This document shows, one piece after another, positions 23,281 through 34,989 of a stretch of DNA of 64,000 bases. Both the position numbers and the translations under genes were made by a program. The notes below the pieces were generated by a model. That model had not been told where the DNA came from. It saw only the letters and a list, made by a program, of their open reading frames with translations, and ran no database searches. The number at the start of each line of letters is the position of its first letter. Position 1 is the stretch's first letter. Origin of the DNA: Ceratotherium simum simum (taxonomy: Eukaryota > Chordata > Mammalia > Perissodactyla > Rhinocerotidae); assembly GCF_000283155.1 (NCBI RefSeq), contig NW_004454177.1, positions 28,447,675-28,511,674 on the forward strand, written 5' to 3'.

Positions 23281-23404
23281 TCAGAGAGTTTAATAATTTA
23301 CATGTTATTTGAATGTTATGTTTTCAGTTATTAGAATGAAACTATAGTAATGGCCACCAAAGCCAGATCATGGGCTAGGAGATACAATTAGGCAATAATT
23401 TCAA

Positions 23405-23700
23405 AGTTAATTTCTTTTCAGCCCACAATGTTTATTTCTAATGTATATCGGGTATTGTACTATGTGCTCTTGGGTGATGCAGCTGATAGGGAAATTCCAA
23501 GTAAAATTGGGTGTAATGGGATTTTGAGTGGTTGCTGAGGTAAAGGGAAGGGATCCTTTGAGCGTGAAACACTTTCAATTGATTTATTAAAACATAGATG
23601 AATCAGACAGATAGGGTCCCTGCCCTCATGGAAATTAGGGTGAGATTGATTAGTGATGAACTTGCAGGGTCGGGAAAATAGGATAATGGTGAGGTCAGAT
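23405..23700 (-). repeat. L2 LINE 3' fragment
   Basis: TATCGGGTATTGTACTATGT, CAGATAGGGTCCCTGCCCTC and ATGGAAATTAGGGTGAGATT match the reversed L2 tail. Confidence 0.6.
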
Positions 23701-24364
23701 TAAAAGGAGTTAGGAAAGGGTTTGGCAAAGAATTATCCATTGCCTTAATTTTGTCTTTTGCCATGTTCATGGTGAAAATTGACTTTATTTAATGACGGGG
23801 TCCTCTTCTAGTAACTGCTCAATCTTGGTAACAGTGATTCTTTAGAAGTAGGTTAAAAAGTTTATCCTATAATATTAAATAAAATAAAACAATATTTTTT
23901 CAATTTCTGTAGTAAAACTATGTAAAATGTTCATGCATAAAGACAAAGACTGAAAGGGACATCAGACCAACGAAAATAGCTAATCTCCTGGAGTGGTGGG
24001 ATTGAGGGTGATTTGTGATTCCTTCTATGTGACCTTTATTGTTATAATGTAATTTATAGAATAAGTAGAAATCAACAGGAAATGGGTATGCTGAACTCAG
24101 AAAGAACAGAAGGTTCATGGGTTCTGCTGTCCATGTGTATGTCTGAGATCTAAAGAAAGGAGGGACACCAGTGGGCCTTTCCTCACCAAGAGTGTGGACG
24201 CCTGGCTGATGCCTACTTGGGGATGTGGCTGTAGTTTGTAGAGCCTGTAATTGGCTGAAGCTCACACTTTAGGACCTACTTTCTGACGTTGCATGTGGAT
24301 TGGTTTACCTTCCACTCCATTTATCAAAAGGAGAGATCTGATATTAAAGTTGCTTCATATTTGC

Positions 24365-24480
24365 ACTTTTCCAAGCATTTTTATATCACTTTTCAATCTT
24401 TATAAGAATGCTGCAGGGTGGGCATGACAGGAGTTATGTCTACATTTACCAGACAGGGAAATTGAGGCATGCAAAAACTC
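24365..24480 (-). repeat. MIR fragment
   Basis: TATATCACTTTTCAATCTTT then ACATTTACCAGACAGGGAAA and TTGAGGCATGC are reversed MIR. It abuts a plus-strand MIR. Confidence 0.65.
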
Positions 24481-24484
24481 TACC

Positions 24485-24680
24485 ACTTAGTACCTATGGA
24501 ACTTTTGGTAGCAAACCTTCTGTGTCTCAGTTTCCTCATCTACAAAGTAGTGATGATGATACTACTTAAATCATAAGGAAATTCATGTAATTAAAGAAAT
24601 TACATATAAATTGCTTTGAACAGAACCTGGCACATAGTCAGAACTCAACAAATGTTAACTATTTTTATTATTTAATAATT
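24485..24680 (+). repeat. MIR SINE
   Basis: TCTGTGTCTCAGTTTCCTCA, TCTACAAAGTAGTGATGATG, GAACCTGGCACATAGTCAGA and ACTCAACAAATGTTAACTAT are forward MIR. Confidence 0.85.
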
Positions 24681-24799
24681 TTAAATATTATTATATTACT
24701 TCCAGTGTCTAATCCACTGAGAAGTCATGACTATAACCCTGTTTTCCAGCTTTCCTAGGTCCTATACTTCTTCAGAAAGTAGCATGTTGGGGAAAGAAA

Positions 24800-24935
24800 A
24801 AAATGTGTGCTTTGTAGCTGAGAAAAAAATCCTTATTTCAAATGCTAAATTTTTCACTAAGCCGTGAGATACTGGAACACTCTATGAATCTTAGTTTCCT
24901 CATGTTTAAAACGAAGACAATGAAGATAATATCAA
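24800..24935 (+). repeat. MIR fragment
   Basis: TGAATCTTAGTTTCCTCATG and TTTAAAACGAAGACAATGAA match the MIR middle. Confidence 0.6.
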
Positions 24936-24949
24936 TGGTTTTGGTCTTA

Positions 24950-25550
24950 GCCTAGGTTCTCTAAAATATAGAGCCTGAGTAAAGGATTAATTGCTGATGC
25001 TTTATCTGGGAGATGCCATCCCAGGGCATTGACAGTGAGAACAGGTAAGAAAGGGAAATTATGTAACAGGATACAGTACTATGCTGGCCACTGTGGCATG
25101 ATCTACAGAGACACAGCCAGTCACTTGGCACGTGCACGAGTTTGGCCTTTCAGGATATCTCCAGACAAACAATACTGTGCTTCCAGACTGACTATAAGTG
25201 GGAGGAAGGGAGAAGGAATGTATCTGCTGGCTTCCTCTTGTATCCTGTCTTCAATTTATCACAATTTGTCCCATAGGGGAATTAACTTTGGTAGCTGCCC
25301 AAAAAGTCAGATCTCATATCCTGTTGTATGGAAGTTTATTGGAGTTTAGAAGTAGAGGTGGTGGGAGGAGTTAGTAACTATAGGAATGAAGCTGGTCAGC
25401 TTGTGGAGGCAGAACCTTCAACATCTGCACAGCTGTTTTTGCTACGGCAGTGCTACGTGAGGACAAAACAGCCAGGGGTCCAGGAATCTGCAGAGGTCCA
25501 TAAGATGTGTCTGTTATCTCCTCAGAGGGTGAAATAGGATATAAGGCTTG
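24950..25550. other. Unclassified, possibly an old LTR
   Basis: The open frame at 25029-25349 (106 codons) has no domain. The mixed base composition and the following solo LTR suggest retroelement debris, but I cannot name a family. Confidence 0.3.
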
Positions 25551-25552
25551 TC

Positions 25553-25920
25553 TTAGTTCAGGCTGCCAGGACAGAATACTGTTAGACTGGATGGTTTATT
25601 AAACAACACAAACTTATTTCTCACTTATTTCTCAAACTGAAGTTCTGGAGGCTGAGAAGTCCAAGATCAAGGCTTCAGTAGATTCAGTGTTTGGTGAGGG
25701 CCCATTTCCTGGCTCATAGATGGCTGTCTTTTCACTGTGTGCTCACATGGCAGAAGAGGCAAGGGAGCTCTCTGGCGTCTCTACATGGGCACTAATCCCA
25801 TTCATGAGGACTTAACCCTCATGACCTAATCACCTCCCTATGGCCCCACCTCCTAATACCATTACATTGGGGATTGGATTTCAACATACGAGTTTGGCGG
25901 AGACACAAAATACAGTCTAT
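25553..25920 (-). repeat. Solo LTR, MLT1/MST-type, minus strand
   Basis: GTCTTAGTTCAGGCTGCCAG, TTATTTCTCACTTATTTCTC, GAAGTTCTGGAGGCTGAGAA, TCATGACCTAATCACCTCCC and TTCAACATACGAGTTTGGCG are the reversed MaLR LTR. Confidence 0.85.
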
Positions 25921-26289
25921 ACAGTCCATAGCTGGGCTGTACTCTTTGTTATTAAATTTTGTCCACTCTGTATTGAATAGTGGTGGCACAGGGACGTGGG
26001 GCTACTGCATGGAATTCTAGAAGGCACTTCTAAAAACACAACAGACTGCAGGTGTCAGATATTCTGAGACAAAACATCATCCACCAGCATGTACCCTGAA
26101 GACAAGGCCATTGCAGTTCATGTGCAATACTTTATTGCCTTAGCAGGGGTATCTAGTGTCTGGCACAAAAAAAACAGTAACTAGTAGCCATTAGCAAGAG
26201 CATAAAAAACTACGATTTAAAAAAAATACTTATAAATCTAGAAACCTCTATCTCCTAAAGTACAGACCAAAATATATCTTATCTTATAT

Positions 26290-26840
26290 GATCTACTTAC
26301 AATGTGACATTGATACTCCTCCATAAGGAGGTGGAGTCTATGTTCCCACACCTTAAATCTGGGGATAACTTTGTAACTGCCTCAACCAATAGAATGCAGT
26401 GGAAGTGATGCTGCATGTTTTCCAAGACTTGGTCATAAAAGGCAAAATAGCTTCCCCCTCGCTTTCCCTCTTGGGAGCTGCACACTGAGAGCCTGAGCTA
26501 ACATTAAGAAGTCCAGCTCCCTAGAAGCTCCCTGCTGGAAAGATTATGCGGAGATACCCCAAAGAACGAGTCAGCGACGTAGAGAGATGCCCGGTGCTGC
26601 AGCTGTTTCAGCCCAGCTGTGGGAGTCTTCCAGCCCAGGCAGCAGACACAGGAGTGAAGAAGACTTTGAGATGACCCCAGCCACCATCTGACTGCAGCCT
26701 CCTGAGACAACAGAACCATGTGGCTGAGCTGCACCAGATTCCCAGCCCATAGCAGCCGTGAGTGAAAATAAATGATTATTGTTGTTTTAAGCTGCTAACT
26801 TTTGGAGTAATTTGTTTTCAGCTATAAAAACTGGAACACC
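26290..26840 (+). repeat. Solo LTR, MaLR-like
   Basis: AGACTTGGTCATAAAAGGCA, GCTTTCCCTCTTGGGAGCTG, GCCACCATCTGACTGCAGCC, a polyadenylation signal in GAAAATAAATGATTATTGTT, and TTTTAAGCTGCTAACTTTTG followed by a CTATAAAAACTGGAACA end mark an old ERVL-MaLR type LTR. Open frames across it on the minus strand are not genes. Confidence 0.7.
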
Positions 26841-26944
26841 CGTGGAGCCCCAGGTGCTTTGATTAGAAGGCTGTCACTACAGTTATTTTAAACGTGTTTC
26901 TCTTCCTTTCGTTCCGTTTAAAATTTTTAACCCTAATAATCTTG

Positions 26945-27085
26945 TCAATAAATAAAATATTTATTGAGTGCCTACTCATTGTCCAAACTGATCTAGTTGA
27001 AAGGGGTACAAAGTGAGCAATAACAGTCCCTGAGTTTATGAGGCTCAGAGCCCAGCTGAGATGGGAGGCCTACGTGAATATGCAG
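26945..27085 (-). repeat. L2 LINE 3' end
   Basis: TATTTATTGAGTGCCTACTC, then AACAGTCCCTGAGTTTATGA are a reversed L2 tail. Confidence 0.7.
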
Positions 27086-27287
27086 AGGAACTGGAGACTA
27101 GGATGCCAGCTAAACCGTGATGCAGAGATGCCGTACACTTTTTCAAAGCTGTTCTTCTCCCTTTGGGAGAAACAAAACATTTTTGCACTAGGCAGAGGTT
27201 GATTTACATTAAACTAATGAAGGTTAAGCTTCAGAGCCCTTCACTTTTACAAGGGGTCTTTTCAATGTCCTGGCTGCAATCACCTGG

Positions 27288-27425
27288 TTTTATGTATATA
27301 TGAATATTTATATATTTTTTCATACATATATAAATATACATATTATATATAATATATATGAATATAAATGCATATAATGTTTACATATATTTGTATATAA
27401 CGTATATACATATATTTTACGTAAT
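27288..27425 (+). repeat. TA-rich low-complexity block
   Basis: About 140 bases almost wholly A/T with repeated TATATA and CATATA words, containing many overlapping self-complementary TATATA words. Confidence 0.85.
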
Positions 27426-28485
27426 TTGCCAAAGGAAGATATTTTAACTAAAAGCATTTGCAACCTGTGTCTCTCTTTCTGCTCTGGTTTCCCCTCTCTA
27501 TTGTTTGTCTCCTTCTGTCACGTTGGAGGGACCATGACATTTTTGATATCTGGCTAAGAGAAGGTTAAGTGGAAGATACTTGTGGTTTGAATTGAGTGGG
27601 TGATATATGGGTGGTTCACGGCTAATTCTCTGTAAAGTTATAGCTAGTTACCCTGGTGTGGGCACAGCTTCCAGGAAGACGCTTGCTGCCTACTGTGCTG
27701 ACTCAACTCGTGTCATGAAACAGAAGTTCAGAACTAGAAGTTGTCTTGTGATAAGAGCACACGCTGTATACCCACCACTCACCACTGGAAGTACACGGGT
27801 GGTGAAAGAGAAGCAGGGTTTAACAGGTGTGGAGCCAGAAGCTGGTCTGTGGAGAATTATTCTAAACATGAGACAGATGAAATTGTAAGCAGAGGATTCA
27901 GTTCTCACTGACACCTGGTCAAAAGAGAAGTCCTCTCCTGTCAGGAGGATTCTCAATAGTGCAGTGTATATAATTTTAAACACAAACGATTGCAAGCTGA
28001 TAAATAGCTCAAGCATTACAAAATCCAGAAAAATAGTATGATAGCTTTGTTATTAAGTATCAAATCAGCAAGAAATTAAAATCTTTTGCCAATGTTTTCA
28101 TATGATTCACTCCTCTTCATTAATTGGATTACCAAACAACCCAGAAGTCCATTACTGCTATTCAAAATTCATCTCTTCCTCTTAATAAATTATTGCCTTG
28201 GGTATGATAAAAAAAAATTTTTTTTATTATCTTCCTCTCCATGTCAAAACAGTTTCTATTGATTCCAGTGCTTATCTTGTTTGCTTTCCTTTCATATTTC
28301 ATTAACTTTTAATTTGATTTTTCTCCAATCTTTAGTAAGTAAATATAAGACAACAAAGAAGGTATGCTTCCACATTGACCAATTGTATGTAACTTCTCAC
28401 TTGCTTTAAATTTGCAATGATTGTAATTTTTTTCTCATTGTAAATATTCACTCAAACACCTAATTTTTAATGCTTTTTTTATTAG
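27426..28485. other. No recognised feature
   Basis: AT-rich single-copy-looking DNA. Two opposite-strand open frames overlap at 27607-28016 (93 and 108 codons) without any known motif. Confidence 0.4.
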
Positions 28486-28622
28486 AGAAGGGCATCCAAA
28501 TTGTAGAAGCTTCAGGCCTCATACACCTGGATCCATTCCTGACTGGATATTGAGGAGAGGTGAGCGGACCTGTTGAAGTGTGTCTTCTTTTGGGAATTCT
28601 GTCCTGATACCCAAAGCCTGAG
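28486..28622 (+). other. Candidate noncoding exon
   Basis: A 137-base interval is bounded on the left by a pyrimidine-rich acceptor ending GCTTTTTTTATTAG and on the right by a near-ideal donor, CTGAG then GTAAGC. All three plus-strand frames contain stops (the first within seven codons in one frame), so if spliced it would be a noncoding or untranslated exon. No repeat family was recognised. This is inference from splice motifs only. Confidence 0.25.
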
Positions 28623-28732
28623 GTAAGCACCCCCTTGATTCCCATATTGCTCTGTGTTGATCTCTAGAGCTTACCACTGTGAACCAGATGCGTATTTTTC
28701 ATGTAAAGCTTAGAAAAACTCTGTGAGGTATC

Positions 28733-29091
28733 ATGACAGTCAATTTTATGTGTCCATTTGGTTAGGTTATGGTGCACAGTTGTTTGGTCAAATGCTAGTT
28801 TAGATGTTGCTGTGAAGGTATTTTGTAGATGTGATTAACATCTATAATCGCTTGACTCTAAGTAAAGGAGATTACCCTCAATAATGTGAGTGAAACTCAT
28901 CCAATCAGTTGAATGCTTTAAGAACAAAACTGAGGTTTCCTGGAGATGGAGGAATTCTGCCTTTAGCTTATAACATAGAAATCCTGCCTGAGTTTCCAGC
29001 CTGCTGCCCTACCCTGTGGATTTAGGACTTGTGGGCCCCCGTAGTCATGTGAGCCAATTCATTAAAATAAATCTTTTTCTCTCTTCCTCTC

Positions 29092-29137
<46 letters not shown>

Positions 29138-29182
29138 ATTATCCTATTGGTGGTGTTTGTCTGAAGTACTCTGACTGGAAAA
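28733..29182 (+). repeat. Solo LTR with internal CA microsatellite
   Basis: CAATTTTATGTGTCCATTTG, GTAGATGTGATTAACATCTA, TCATCCAATCAGTTGAATGC, AATTCATTAAAATAAATC and then a (CA)n run, followed by CTATTGGTGGTGTTTGTCTG and ACTCTGACTGG match a common mammalian LTR whose 3' part carries the microsatellite. The LTR class is not resolved. Confidence 0.65.
29093..29134 (+). repeat. (AC)n microsatellite
   Basis: An uninterrupted dinucleotide run of about 42 bases (21 units). Confidence 0.98.
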
Positions 29183-29204
29183 GGTAGTAATTTTATGGAG
29201 AATA

Positions 29205-29305
29205 AACAGGATTAGCAAGTAACCTACCTCAGGACACACAGCTGGTATGTGGCAGACCAGGTCTGTAGACAGGTCTTGCTCTTTCTAGTCTGCAGCATTG
29301 ACTCT
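29205..29305 (-). repeat. MIR fragment
   Basis: CCTCAGGACACACAGCTGGT and ATGTGGCAGACCAGGTC are reversed MIR. Confidence 0.65.
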
Positions 29306-29639
29306 TTCTGAGGTGAGAAAACCTTCTTAGTCTGACTTTGCCTCATTGGGTTGAGAGATCCTTTGGAGGTTTGGTACCAACTTCCCTCAATCTCTTTGTT
29401 CATATGTCAAGTGTGGTAACAATGGCTCTTGACATACATTACAGGACGGTTTGGGTTTAATGAGAGCTGTAGAAGAAAGCAAAAAAACTATACAAATGTA
29501 ATTTATTGTTAAGTAAGAAATTAACTTCATGACTTTTCCCAAAGAAAAGGACTGGCTTTCCCCATCCTGAATAGTAATTTCTTCCTCTTCCTCTTACCAC
29601 CTCTTTCTCCCACCTCATGGCCCCTTCTCCTTTTCAGTG

Positions 29640-29810
29640 GTAATTATACTAAAACGTTTGTGCTATCATATCCAATATTTTATTTAATCGTCAGAGCACA
29701 CTTAGTTACATAAATATTATTCCCATTTCACAGATGAAGAATTGACACACAGAGGTGTCCAAAATAATATGACCAGATAACAATAGAGCTCAAGCTGATT
29801 CCATTATCTC
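29640..29810 (-). repeat. MIR SINE
   Basis: TATTCCCATTTCACAGATGA, AGAATTGACACACAGAGGTG and ATAACAATAGAGCTCAAGCT are reversed MIR. Confidence 0.8.
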
Positions 29811-30399
29811 AAAGTGGAAGAAAAAAGTAGTATAAAATTTTAATCAATTTGAACCCTGGGACCATTGCCATAAAAAAAGAATCCCTTACTTTGCAGGAAG
29901 AAATGTCTTTAATTCAGGTCTCCTTCCTGCCCTAAAGGGAGCAAATTATATTTCAGTGATTAAGCTTTTAGAGTCAGTGTTTCCATTGGAAGACTCTGTG
30001 TCTGGTTCACCAGCCAGTACAAAACTGAAACTATCAAGCATTTGGTGCCCAGCTGGCTGAAGAAGATTAAACTCTGGAAGGGTATTTAAGTGAAATTTAA
30101 ATAATTCATAATTTGCCTCCCTCTGAATAGCAAGATCCCTCTACAGCAAGTGAAAGAAGTAACGGCGACGTATTCAGTAGAAGGCTGAGCTATGGAGGGA
30201 AGAATATGTGAATCTGATTTTCTATGTAGATTGTGACAGACAAGGGGAATTGATATCTTTCCTTTATAAGTCTTCAAACTACCTACTCTTACAAACTATT
30301 TTAATTTAAAATTAAAGTGCAGAGTGCAGTTTTTATTGAGACTAGAATTCGGTTGCCCTATTTTCGGGGAGATATTGGTAAACCAGAGCAAATCTTAGG

Positions 30400-30770
30400 A
30401 TTGTGAAGACACTTTTGTAAGAGAAACAATTGAGGAGCAGGGGATGCTCAGCCCAATGAAGGCTTAGAAGAAATAAGAAAACTATTATTCAATATTTGAA
30501 GAGTAGATGTTTAGCTCTAGAGGGCAGGTGAGTAGAGTATAAAGGAAAGCAGATTAAAACTCTTTGTAACAAGGAGCACTGTCCAAACATGGAACAGACT
30601 GGTTTGTGGGGCTGGGATCCTTGGTGCTAAAGGTGGTGATCACGATGGTGACAAGGGATGCTGATGTCTGAATTCCTGCTTTCTTTGGGGTATGGGGTGT
30701 TGGACTGCATAAATTTTAAGGTCTCTTCTATTGCTAATATTCAAAGATAAAATGTTGATTGGAACTGTCT
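30400..30770 (+). repeat. L3/CR1 LINE 3' end
   Basis: ACTGTCCAAACATGGAACAG, CTAAAGGTGGTGATCACGAT and GGTGTTGGACTGCATAAATT followed by TTAAGGTCTCTTC match the L3/CR1 3' end. Confidence 0.65.
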
Positions 30771-30869
30771 TTCTATTAAAAATATGCACTGGCTTGGATC
30801 TGTTTAAGCAGAAACCATGACTTGCTCATTCAATTTGTCTTCAGGGCAATTGACATATATTAAAGGCGT

Positions 30870-31048
30870 TTTACTCATCTCTACATATCTTATTTCCAAG
30901 TCTCAGATTCTTTATATATAGAATGGAATAAATATGGTGCCTACTTCATGAGACTATTGTGAAGATTGAATTGAGATGATGCAGAGGAAGTATTGAGTGC
31001 CTGGCACATAACGATTTCCCAGTAAGTGTTAATCATTATTATTATTGT
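30870..31048 (+). repeat. MIR SINE
   Basis: ATTGAATTGAGATGATGCAG, GAGTGCCTGGCACATAACGA and CAGTAAGTGTTAATC are forward MIR; a TTG-rich microsatellite grows from its end. Confidence 0.75.
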
Positions 31049-31065
31049 TGTTGTTGTTGTTGTGT
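31034..31065 (+). repeat. (ATT)n/(GTT)n microsatellite
   Basis: ATTATTATTATTGTTGTTGT and following units form a short trinucleotide run between two MIRs in opposite orientation. Confidence 0.85.
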
Positions 31066-31210
31066 GTAAATTTATTCTTCCTTATAACCTTGTGAGGTTG
31101 ATGTCATCTGCATTTTAGAAATAAGGCATCAGAGGCCTAGGTCAAGCAAATTGTTTGAGTTGCCATTGTTGGAACGATGTGGAAATGGAAGTCAAGCCCA
31201 TGTCTTGCTC
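31066..31210 (-). repeat. MIR fragment
   Basis: TATAACCTTGTGAGGTTGAT then TTTTAGAAATAAGGCATCAG are reversed MIR. Confidence 0.65.
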
Positions 31211-33255
31211 ACACCAAAGCCACAACAGTTTCTTTAGTCCTCTCTGTGGCTGTAGAGCCCTGTCTTGTTTTCTCAGACATTTGCTGTGAAAATACCCTGT
31301 TGTTTCATTTTGATGTTTAATCATTCTGTGTTCCGACGGAAGCAAAACTGTGGCTTTGTGCTACATACTCACACACACATACACACTCATACATACAGCC
31401 TCAGTAACTAGAGTAGAAACTGTAGGCATCAACGTGACTCTATTCTTTGAAACATCATTTACTGATGGCTCCAGCAAAGCTTTTGATCATGCCAAGCTGT
31501 GTGGCTCAATGAAATCCATGTATAGAATCCTATCTAGATGCAGAAAGATTGCATCAGAGAAGGCTGAATGGTTCAATTGGTCTTATTCTAAAGCCAGCAT
31601 TCTGGGGAGAGAATTAGTATTCACAAACATCAAAAGAGTTGCTAGAATGGAAATTGACCCTGTCTTGTAATATAAACAGGTCAGCTGTTTGAGAGTTTTC
31701 AAAGACAGTTATGATGTAATAGCCTATATACAGTACTCACAGTCTAATCTGTTTTAAGCTTCTCCTCTGGCATTTCTCTTTCCCAGGAATGAAATAAAAG
31801 GAAAAGTGAATACAGATAAAGACGAAAGCTCATCCCTTTTGCCATTTAAGAAATGGTTTATTGTCCACCTTCTGTGGGGATATAGCATTGCTGGTAAATT
31901 CAATATTTACATCACATCACCGAGGCTGTTTTCTCAGAGACTTTGTTTTCATGTGAGATGTTATCATTTTGTGATTTATGATCTAGGCATCTCTGCTGAT
32001 ATTTTTTTCTAAAGTTTTCATTGTTCATAAATGTACATGACACCAGGCAAGTAGCTAATACTGATCGAGTCAGGTGCAGGTGCAGCAGACATTTTAAATA
32101 AAAACACAATTAAATGGAAATCTGAATTCTAGCCAGCAGGATGTTAACAATAATACAGTACACTGGGGTGCCCTGCAGTATTGATCCTGTGGTGTCTCAA
32201 TAGGCAATGACTCACAGTGCGTTTGCCACAAAAAGATGTATGTACATGGAGTCATCTCCCACTAGGTGGGGTAGATTGTAGGAAGACTTGGGTTGAGGTA
32301 ATTCATTCAGACATAAAATATAAGTCAAGGATAAAATTATACTTTGTTTTATCTAAGTTCTCTTTTCCCTTTAAATTGGTTGATTTCATTAGTTTCTTGA
32401 CAATCCCTCCCCCCGCCAAAAATCTTACAACAATTATTGGTGAGCATAAAAGTTAAGAGTGAAGAATTAATTTACACTGAAAAATACAAAATCACGGTTT
32501 TTCCCAATGTGACTCTTTCTAAAATTAAAGGTGAAAAGCCACCATTAAATTGCAATTGGCAGAAATGCAGACTGATTTAACACATCTCTATAAAAGTATT
32601 AAAGTTGAAAACACAGCTATAACATCATGTGTATTTTACCCAGGCCGGTCTTTTTTGGGGACATATTTGATCTGTAAGACTCAGACCAAATGTCACATAT
32701 CATTCAGAAACAGGTTAAGAGGTCTGTGATTCTGAGTCAGGTCAAAAGGTGGGTGAATTTTTCATATGGGTGGAGAGTTTTCAATTTTGCCTTCATAATC
32801 TACAATGTAGATCTCTAAAGTTTTTTCCCATAAACACTTACTTCACAATGGATGATGTGCAAATACATGTTTTAATGTGTTTATGTGTTTACATGTAAAA
32901 AATGTTAACATTTTTGGAAAATCTCCATACATGGCTTTAGAAACAAAATTTAAGTGGAAAAAATATTACCTTATTATAAGTATTTTTCCAATTTATGAGT
33001 TATTGTCAGCATCTTCTTCCAAATTAATTTTCCATCAGCCATCCTATAAAGTTGGTTGGACTAGAACATTCTATGGCCAATGAGTCCTATGACCACTCCC
33101 CTTTCTCTTAGAATCCTCTTAATCCCCACAATTGCCCACTGACAGTTCAGAGTTTTCCTTCATAGTCCTGAATACACACATAGGTATGCCATATCGTTCC
33201 TCTATCCCAATGTTATGTACCCCTCCTCCTCTCACAACTCCGTTCTGTCAAAGAT
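31211..33255. other. No recognised feature
   Basis: About 2 kb of AT-rich DNA without a repeat I can name. Open frames (for example 31350-31670, 106 codons) have no motif. Stretches with this profile often hold conserved noncoding elements, but conservation cannot be seen from one sequence. Confidence 0.4.
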
Positions 33256-33261
33256 GAGGCA

Positions 33262-33488
33262 ACATAAAAAAGTAGAAAGAGCTATTGAATCAGAGAAACC
33301 AAACCCGGAAACCCAGGTCTGCTGTATTCTGTTTGATTTTGTCCAATTACTTATCTTCTTTGAGTTTTGGGTTTCTCATCTGTAAATAAATATTTCACAA
33401 AGTTGTGAATATTAAATGAGATAATGTGTGTAAAGTGCCTAGTACAATGCCTAGTGTATAGATATTGCTCAATAAATGTTGGTTTGCT
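33262..33488 (+). repeat. MIR SINE, near full length
   Basis: AAAGAGCTATTGAATCAGAG, TATTAAATGAGATAATGTGT, AAAGTGCCTAGTACAATGCC and GCTCAATAAATGTTGGTTT are forward MIR. Confidence 0.9.
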
Positions 33489-33657
33489 TTTTCCCTGCAC
33501 AGAAAAGATGAAAAAGATGCAATGAATCCCTTAATGCTTTGCTTTTCCTGACATAAATTATTTGCATTTTAAAAGGAATCCCTTATTGACCCAAAGGAAT
33601 AAAATATTGGTGGTGGAATTTTAGAGAGGGAGACAGGCTGGTGTGAAAGTTATTTTT

Positions 33658-33913
33658 TATTAATTTTTGCTGATGAAGACCGGCCCTGAGCTAACATCCA
33701 TTGCCAATCCTCCTCCTTTTTCTTTTTTCCTTTTTTCTCAAGGCCCCAGTAGATAGTTGTATGTCATAGTTGCACATCCTTCTAGTTGCTGTATGTGGGA
33801 CGCTGCCTCAGCATGGCTGGACAAGCGGTGCATCGGTGCGCGCCTGGGATCCCAACCCGGGTCACCAGTAGTGGAGCGCACGCACTCAACCGCTAAGCCA
33901 CAGAGCTGGCCCC
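33658..33913 (-). mobile_element. ERE SINE, complete
   Basis: On the minus strand it starts GGGGCCAGCTCTGTGGCTTA, with tRNA-like boxes (GGGTTGGGATCC region) and a body containing, on the plus strand, GCCCCAGTAGATAGTTGTAT and CTTCTAGTTGCTGTATGTGG. GAAAGTTATTTTT is duplicated at 33645-33657 and 33914-33926. The tail differs from the copies at 1815 and 63464, so it is a different ERE subfamily. The 65-codon frame over it is not a gene. Confidence 0.93.
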
Positions 33914-34324
33914 GAAAGTTATTTTTAAGTAAAGAGACTTTCCAGTTCCATTAAATCTCACAGTGAGGACACCTAGTCCATTCATGTCTCTGTTAACACA
34001 GAAATAAGAACGTGGTCATAAAATTGCATTAAATAATGCCTCTCTTATGCTAAATGATCCTGATTTTAGGAAATTAAAGATCATTATTATTTGATTGAAT
34101 TTAATTAAACAGTACCCACCACCTTAGAGCCCCTGGGCTTCTATAAAGAGAATATGAACGTAATGATTAAATTAAATCACAGCCAATAAAGATTCTCATC
34201 AGAAAAGAAAATGAAAGGAATTATCTGATTGAGAAATCTGAGTCAATTATATGCCTTGGGTGTTTCATGAAAAAGTCATTGAAATTTACCTATGCTGAAA
34301 TGGAGAAGAGATCACTTAGCAAAT

Positions 34325-34570
34325 GCTATTCACACATTCATCCCATATTTATCAAACCTCTTCTCTGTTTTAGACACTGCGCTGGACATCTTGTGAGAAA
34401 TACAAGGATGAATGAGATGTGTTTCCTGCCCCTCCCCATCTCCAATAAACTTGGAGCAGGATGTACTCCCAAATGAATATAATCAATAGAACTTGAGATG
34501 CAGAAAAATATACCAATTTTGACATGAAAAGATCAGGAAAATATTCTTTGAATAGATGGTATTGAATCTA
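34325..34570 (-). repeat. L2 LINE 3' end
   Basis: ATTTATCAAACCTCTTCTCT, TAGACACTGCGCTGGACATC and TACAAGGATGAATGAGATGT match a reversed L2 tail. Confidence 0.6.
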
Positions 34571-34679
34571 GACCTCAGAGTTAAGATGATTCAACAGAAG
34601 TAGTTCAACCATTTTTCGCTAGATACTTACCATATGTCAGAAGCTATCTTAAGTACCGGAGATACAGTTTCAGGTGGAA

Positions 34680-34862
34680 TGGGATTGTGTCCTAGCTATG
34701 CTATTTTCTAGCTGTGAACTGTAGTAAAAGCTATTTAATCTCTCAAATGCTCAGTTTCCTCAAGGCAAATAAAGTAAACTTTGACCTCATGGGTGAATAT
34801 TAAATGAAATAATGCTCATAAAAGTAATTATGTGCACAATGAAAGTTAGTTATTGTTATATA
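34680..34862 (+). repeat. MIR SINE
   Basis: TTCTAGCTGTGAACTGTAGT, AATGCTCAGTTTCCTCAAGG and TATTAAATGAAATAATGCTC are forward MIR. Confidence 0.75.
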
Positions 34863-34989
34863 ATGTTCCATTGATCACCTCTCTTCCATTGTCTTTCTCT
34901 AAACTCTCCTATCTCTGGCTGTCAGTTTAAATCTCATTAAGCAAAACAACAAAATCTAAGCAAAAACTTTGGTAGCTTTTCAGCATCTC

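Noticed and set aside
29093..29134. Z-DNA or regulatory role for the CA run
   Set aside because: The run is explained as a microsatellite that grew within an LTR; nothing in the sequence shows regulation.
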